Shown here in pieces: positions 60,718 through 64,000 of a stretch of DNA of 64,000 nt. The DNA comes from Ruminococcus sp. (GTDB taxonomy: Bacteria; Bacillota; Clostridia; Oscillospirales; Ruminococcaceae). Location: positions 17,630-81,629 of the forward strand of contig JAJQGO010000030.1 in NCBI GenBank assembly GCA_021200415.1. Direction: 5' to 3'. The notes beneath the pieces were generated by a model, which saw nothing but the letters and a program-made list of their open reading frames with translations, was not told where the DNA came from and made no database searches. Position 1 is the first letter of the stretch. The number at the start of each line of letters is the position of its first letter. The position numbers and the translations under genes are program-made.

Positions 60718-61361
60718 GATTGAACGCCCCTCTCGTCAATTATTCGTCCGTGTTCAATGGTGTAAATCACATCACTTACATTTTCAAGTATCTCCCTGTC
60801 GTGGCAGGTCATTATAACAAGCGCCCCGCGCTCACATTCTTTTCTGATGAGATTTTGTGTAAGCTCAACTCCCTTTGAATCAAGAGCGTTAGTCGGTTCA
60901 TCGAGGATTACAAGATCGGGCGATTCCATAATAGCCGCGGCAATGCCCAATCGCTGCTTCATTCCGAGAGAGTATTTGCGGTATTTTTTCTTGTCGTCAG
61001 GGTCAAGTCCAACTCTTCTTATGGTGTCCGCAATTTTATCTTTATCCGCTTTTCCCTTTATGGAGGCAAGAAGCTTCAGATTATCAAAGCCTGAACGGCT
61101 GTCAAGAAACGCCGGATTTTCAATAAGTATACCAATGCTTGGTGGGAAGTTAAGCTTTTTTCCGAGTATTTGCCCGTCATATGAAACACTTCCGCTTGTA
61201 GGCGTTATAAGTCCCGCAATAAGACGCATCAGCATTGTTTTTCCGCAGCCGTTATATCCGCACAGACCATAGACTTTTCCGCTTTTCATTGTAATATTGA
61301 TGTTGTCAATAATCTTGTTTCCGCTTAATATTTTAGTCAGTTCCTTTACTTCTATTTTCAT
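60714..61361 (-). CDS. ABC transporter ATP-binding protein
   Basis: A 215-aa ATPase from ATG 61361 (GAGGTG site); the listed ORF has 25 extra codons inside the permease gene. Walker A is CGYNGCGKTMLMR, the signature YSLGMKQRLGIA, Walker B LVILDEPTNALD and the switch His MTCHD. The type resembles BcrA/lantibiotic-immunity ATPases. It sits between two permease genes upstream and DUF5028 downstream. Confidence 0.94.
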   Translation of the reverse strand: MKIEVKELTKILSGNKIIDNINITMKSGKVYGLCGYNGCGKTMLMRLIAGLITPTSGSVSYDGQILGKKLNFPPSIGILIENPAFLDSRSGFDNLKLLASIKGKADKDKIADTIRRVGLDPDDKKKYRKYSLGMKQRLGIAAAIMESPDLVILDEPTNALDSKGVELTQNLIRKECERGALVIMTCHDREILENVSDVIYTIEHGRIIDERGVQS

Positions 61362-61362
61362 A

Positions 61363-62226
61363 CTACACCTCATTTTTCTGTGGTAAAATATCGTATCTTC
61401 TGAACCATATTCCGCCTGTGATAACAGATACAGCAATCACAACAATACAAACTATCCAGCCGGAATTTATATCATATCCTCCCTGCTGATAATGTTCGCT
61501 GAACGTCATCATTGCGCTTCTTGGAAAAATCACTGTCCAATCCACAAAATCGGTCAGCAGCAGCACGCCAAGCGTTACAAAGAAGCTGTACAACGGCTTA
61601 ATGAACAGACTAAGCGTCATCTGGAAGATGTTCAGAGTGCATATAACGATAAGCGGACTTAAAATAAAAATCAGCAGCTCTATGCCTTTAACCTCTTCGG
61701 TGTTCTTAAATGTATAATAACAGCTGGAGTTCGCAAGGAGATCGGAAAGGAGAGTATTATCCTTAAAGGTCATGGAATAGCCGTTTGCGGCAGCAAATAC
61801 TATCAACGTCAATAGAAAAAGAGCGTAGTAATATACTCCCGAAAGAATAACCCATATGCACTTTGAATGCCACCATGAGGAACGCCTGCCTGTTCGCAGA
61901 ATAATCTGCATTCCGAAATTTGATATATCATCATAGGCATAATCATAGATTGTGAACGTGGAAAAAATGAAAATCGATGTCCAGATATATGGCAGTGAGG
62001 CGTGCATTTCCATTATTTTTGAAAGAGGATCGCAGCCGCGGAAGGCATCTATCAGCAAATTAAATAAAGTCGGAGTAACGTCTATGCTGAATGCGCTAAG
62101 AAAGGAATCAATTCTCATCTGAGCCACCAGTAATACAAATAATGCGACAAGAGGAGCAGCTATGAAACGTTTGTTTTTGAGTGTGCCCTCTTTTATATCA
62201 CATAGTACCATTTTAAAGACACTCAT
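61363..62226 (-). CDS. ABC transporter permease, second of two
   Basis: A 287-aa membrane protein with about six helices (FIAAPLVALFVLLVAQM, IWTSIFIFSTFTIYDY, VYYYALFLLTLIVFAAANGY, LLIFILSPLIVICTLNIFQMTL, and a final WIVCIVVIAVSVITGGIWF). The motif FGMQIILRTGRRSSWWHSK at the first cytoplasmic loop is also seen in BcrB-like permeases. It overlaps the first permease gene by 14 bp and ends one base before the ATPase start. Confidence 0.88.
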   Translation of the reverse strand: MSVFKMVLCDIKEGTLKNKRFIAAPLVALFVLLVAQMRIDSFLSAFSIDVTPTLFNLLIDAFRGCDPLSKIMEMHASLPYIWTSIFIFSTFTIYDYAYDDISNFGMQIILRTGRRSSWWHSKCIWVILSGVYYYALFLLTLIVFAAANGYSMTFKDNTLLSDLLANSSCYYTFKNTEEVKGIELLIFILSPLIVICTLNIFQMTLSLFIKPLYSFFVTLGVLLLTDFVDWTVIFPRSAMMTFSEHYQQGGYDINSGWIVCIVVIAVSVITGGIWFRRYDILPQKNEV

Positions 62227-63028
62227 ATTTTTTACCTCTCATAAAATAGATAATAGCGACTACAGCAATAATAACCGCAATATTTCCCCATACAAAATCC
62301 TCCGGATTTCGTGTGCCGGGATCAGCGTAAAGCATTTCATTCCACGACATACACAGATACGTTTCCTTCAGAAGTACATTGTATCTCACCTGTACAAATG
62401 TAGCAACTATCTCCTGACAGGTGAAAATAATGAACGAAACTAAAGGCGTGACAGCCGATTTTTTCATTATCATTCCTGCAGCCAAACTTATTCCTGCCAT
62501 AGCTCCGCCCCATGCAAATGCCGTAAGGAGCCATACAAGCACAAATAAATATGTATTTGTATAGAACAAATCCGAACAGAATCTGAAGGGATCCATAAAC
62601 GAATTCAAATCTCCCGGAACCGGATTCAGGTTAGGATACATTGTTGCCAGCAGCATTAAGTGAAGCAGCAGCGCTCCTGAAAAAATCATTCCTCCGCTTG
62701 TGAACGATGCCATAAATTTTGCGGTAAAATATTTGAAGCGGCTTGTTCTCGTAACAATCTGGTTAATGTATCCTGACATACGATCGCTGCACGCGCTCCA
62801 GCTGTAACCAAGAGATGTCAGAATAGGCAGCGACAGGAAAAAATATCTGCCCGTATAATTCTCGTTGTTTACTCCCAGCCATGAATAATATATGCTTCTC
62901 TCCATATTGCCAAGCTGCAGACATTCAATAAAATCTGATACTATGATTGCGGCGGTTATAATACAGGCAATCCACATGGATCTGCTGTGCCACAATCTGT
63001 TCCACTCAAATTTAAACATTGTCCACAT
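62213..63028 (-). CDS. ABC transporter permease, first of two
   Basis: A 271-aa permease with six helices: MWIACIITAAIIVSDFIEC, SLGYSWSACSDR, ASFTSGGMIFSGALLLHLMLLATMY, VLVWLLTAFAWGGAMAGISLAAGM, VTPLVSFIIFTCQEIVATF and WGNIAVIIAVVAIIYFM. The loop SDRMSGYINQIVTRTSRFKYFTAKF resembles the first-loop motif of its partner permease, so the two probably form a heterodimer. Its first base overlaps the stop of the lipoprotein gene. Confidence 0.88.
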   Translation of the reverse strand: MWTMFKFEWNRLWHSRSMWIACIITAAIIVSDFIECLQLGNMERSIYYSWLGVNNENYTGRYFFLSLPILTSLGYSWSACSDRMSGYINQIVTRTSRFKYFTAKFMASFTSGGMIFSGALLLHLMLLATMYPNLNPVPGDLNSFMDPFRFCSDLFYTNTYLFVLVWLLTAFAWGGAMAGISLAAGMIMKKSAVTPLVSFIIFTCQEIVATFVQVRYNVLLKETYLCMSWNEMLYADPGTRNPEDFVWGNIAVIIAVVAIIYFMRGKKYECL

Positions 63029-63828
63029 TATGAATCTCCCCCTAATTTAAGGTCAACCATTATATCACTTTTATTGCCGGAGGATGTAGAAAAATACAGG
63101 TATTCGGGGTCACAGCAAAAAATATATGCCAAGTCGAACTCAACCTTTTCGCCGACCGGACATTGAAAGAGGCAATGGTTTGTCTCATCTATGTAGTCTA
63201 CACTGCCTTCTAATGAAAAGTATATAAGTTCGTAGCAGAGGTAATTCATTTCTGTTACCATATAATTATTATCTGTATTACATAGGTTAAGAGAGCCAAC
63301 TGAAAATATGTCATCTGCATATTCTTCTTCTTCGGTGCCATAAGTATCGTTGACAAGTGATATTGCGGATTCATTTTCAAAAGTAAGGTGAATTTTCGCG
63401 ATTCGCCAGCCATTTATCATATCACCGGTGCTTTTGTCATAAGTAACACCTTCATGAGTTATTTCGTTGTATCTTTCGATTACTTCTCCATCTGGTGTAA
63501 GAAGAGAGTAAGGCTGCAACTGCGATTCTTCAATTCCTGCATCGTTTAAATTATCGAAAATTTCCGCACTGTCAACAGTCAGATAACCGCCGCTCTCTAC
63601 CATATATTGCGCCACAAATCTTTCGCCAATTTCCGGGCGTATATTTAGCTGAAAGTCTTCTGCGTCATCTGAATTTCCGGATTCTTCAGCTGTCCCATCG
63701 GAATCATCAGCTTCGTTAACATTATTTGCTTCTTGTGATGATGAATCAGAATTTTCAACACTTACATCCTGTAGTGAACAACCGGTAAGCGCCATCATTA
63801 CCGCAAGACTTAAAATAAGTTTACGCAT
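63028..63828 (-). CDS. DUF5027-like lipoprotein heading the ABC transporter operon
   Basis: A 266-aa lipoprotein: signal MRKLILSLAVMMALTGC (lipobox ALTGC), a Ser/Asp/Glu/Asn-rich linker (about 20-57), and a beta-rich domain (QLNIRPEIGERFVAQYMVESGGYLTVDSAEIFDNLNDAGI ... WRIAKIHLTFENESAISLVNDTYG). I recall similar proteins as DUF5027, found with DUF5028 in lantibiotic-associated operons. It could be a peptide-binding or immunity protein. It starts the five-gene operon; poly(T) tracts lie 55-96 bp upstream. Confidence 0.8.
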   Translation of the reverse strand: MRKLILSLAVMMALTGCSLQDVSVENSDSSSQEANNVNEADDSDGTAEESGNSDDAEDFQLNIRPEIGERFVAQYMVESGGYLTVDSAEIFDNLNDAGIEESQLQPYSLLTPDGEVIERYNEITHEGVTYDKSTGDMINGWRIAKIHLTFENESAISLVNDTYGTEEEEYADDIFSVGSLNLCNTDNNYMVTEMNYLCYELIYFSLEGSVDYIDETNHCLFQCPVGEKVEFDLAYIFCCDPEYLYFSTSSGNKSDIMVDLKLGGDS

Positions 63829-63882
63829 TTTATATCAACCTTTCAATATAAATATAGTTTTCGTAATGTGTTTGTTTGTGTG

Positions 63883-63924
63883 TTTTTTTTTTTTTTTTTT
63901 TTTTTATTTTTTTTTTTTTTTTTT
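63883..63924. repeat. Interrupted poly(T) tract (23 T, A, 18 T) upstream of the ABC operon
   Basis: T 63883-63905, one A, then T 63907-63924; on the transcribed strand this is an A-tract upstream of the lipoprotein gene. The rest of 63829-64000 is AT-rich, with no gene. Tract length is uncertain in any assembly because homopolymers are error-prone. Confidence 0.9.
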
Positions 63925-64000
63925 GCAGGTTTTTTAATTTCATTAAAGCAAAAATAAAAAATTAAAATGTTTAAAAATTAAAAAAAACGACAAAATAGGG

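Noticed and set aside
63886-63924. Poly(T) considered as a Rho-independent terminator
   Set aside because: No GC-rich hairpin precedes it on either strand.

Overview
The window looks like chromosomal DNA from a Ruminococcus-type member of the Oscillospirales (Clostridia). Pointers are a type I dockerin on a secreted protein with a very long threonine linker (cellulosome style), plant-polysaccharide enzymes (GH26, GH95, two GH74-type proteins), a complete Clostridia-order rnfCDGEAB cluster, a T-box in front of thrS, and the sporulation pair sipL-spoIVA. This placement is inferred from gene content; no 16S rRNA gene is present. No phage, plasmid, IS transposase or CRISPR array was seen.

Layout. 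1-3.1 kb: two-gene minus-strand glycan operon (GH95, then a GH26/CBM35 mannanase-like lipoprotein cut by the window edge; the partial gene is missing from the ORF track). 3.2-6.1 kb: T-box leader, a DUF6125-like gene and thrS. 6.1-7.8 kb: dockerin protein with a transglutaminase-like domain. 8.2-12.1 kb: PLP aminotransferase and a cytoplasmic GH74-like beta-propeller protein. 12.2-18.9 kb: minus-strand operon apbE, NusG-domain-II gene, Gx transporter, rnfCDGEAB. 19-23.4 kb: DUF3592 protein, glycogen branching enzyme, TetR regulator coupled to a patatin. 23.5-26.6 kb: sipL and spoIVA. 26.7-30 kb: ilvE with an unlisted 41-aa membrane microprotein, a TatD-family-associated type radical SAM protein, and alr. 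30-34.8 kb: SLOG protein, degenerate LCP protein, tatD, PP2C phosphatase, ispD, ispF. 35.1-42.3 kb: arylpyruvate/arylacetate cluster (paaK, HAD, iorA, unknown, iorB, two lipoproteins, ACT protein) and a zinc-ribbon protein. 42.6-47 kb: CmpB-like membrane protein, malQ, glgP. 47.1-52.1 kb: YfhO protein, AEC transporter, ROK-type regulator. 52.3-58.7 kb: Nudix, GH74 lipoprotein, GH25 lysozyme, manA, ROK glucokinase, aldo/keto reductase. 58.9-60 kb: tRNA-Trp, orphan HicB-like protein, small membrane protein. 60.1-63.8 kb: five-gene ABC transporter operon of lantibiotic-associated type.

How it fits together. Secreted and surface enzymes (GH26, GH74, dockerin protein) would open hemicellulose; GH95 and the cytoplasmic GH74-like protein would work on imported oligosaccharides; manA and glucokinase feed hexoses into glycolysis; glgB, malQ and glgP turn over glycogen. 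Rnf would couple reduced ferredoxin to an ion gradient, and the IOR/PaaK cluster links ferredoxin to aromatic amino acid metabolism.

The main structure not explained by genes is a family of palindromic repeats (GGCAACACCGCACAAAG ... CTTTGTGCGGTGTTGCC) present as long (about 172-190 bp), short (70-71 bp) and broken copies. All recognisable copies lie in the same orientation, and two short copies sit in the transcribed leaders of operons with consensus promoters.
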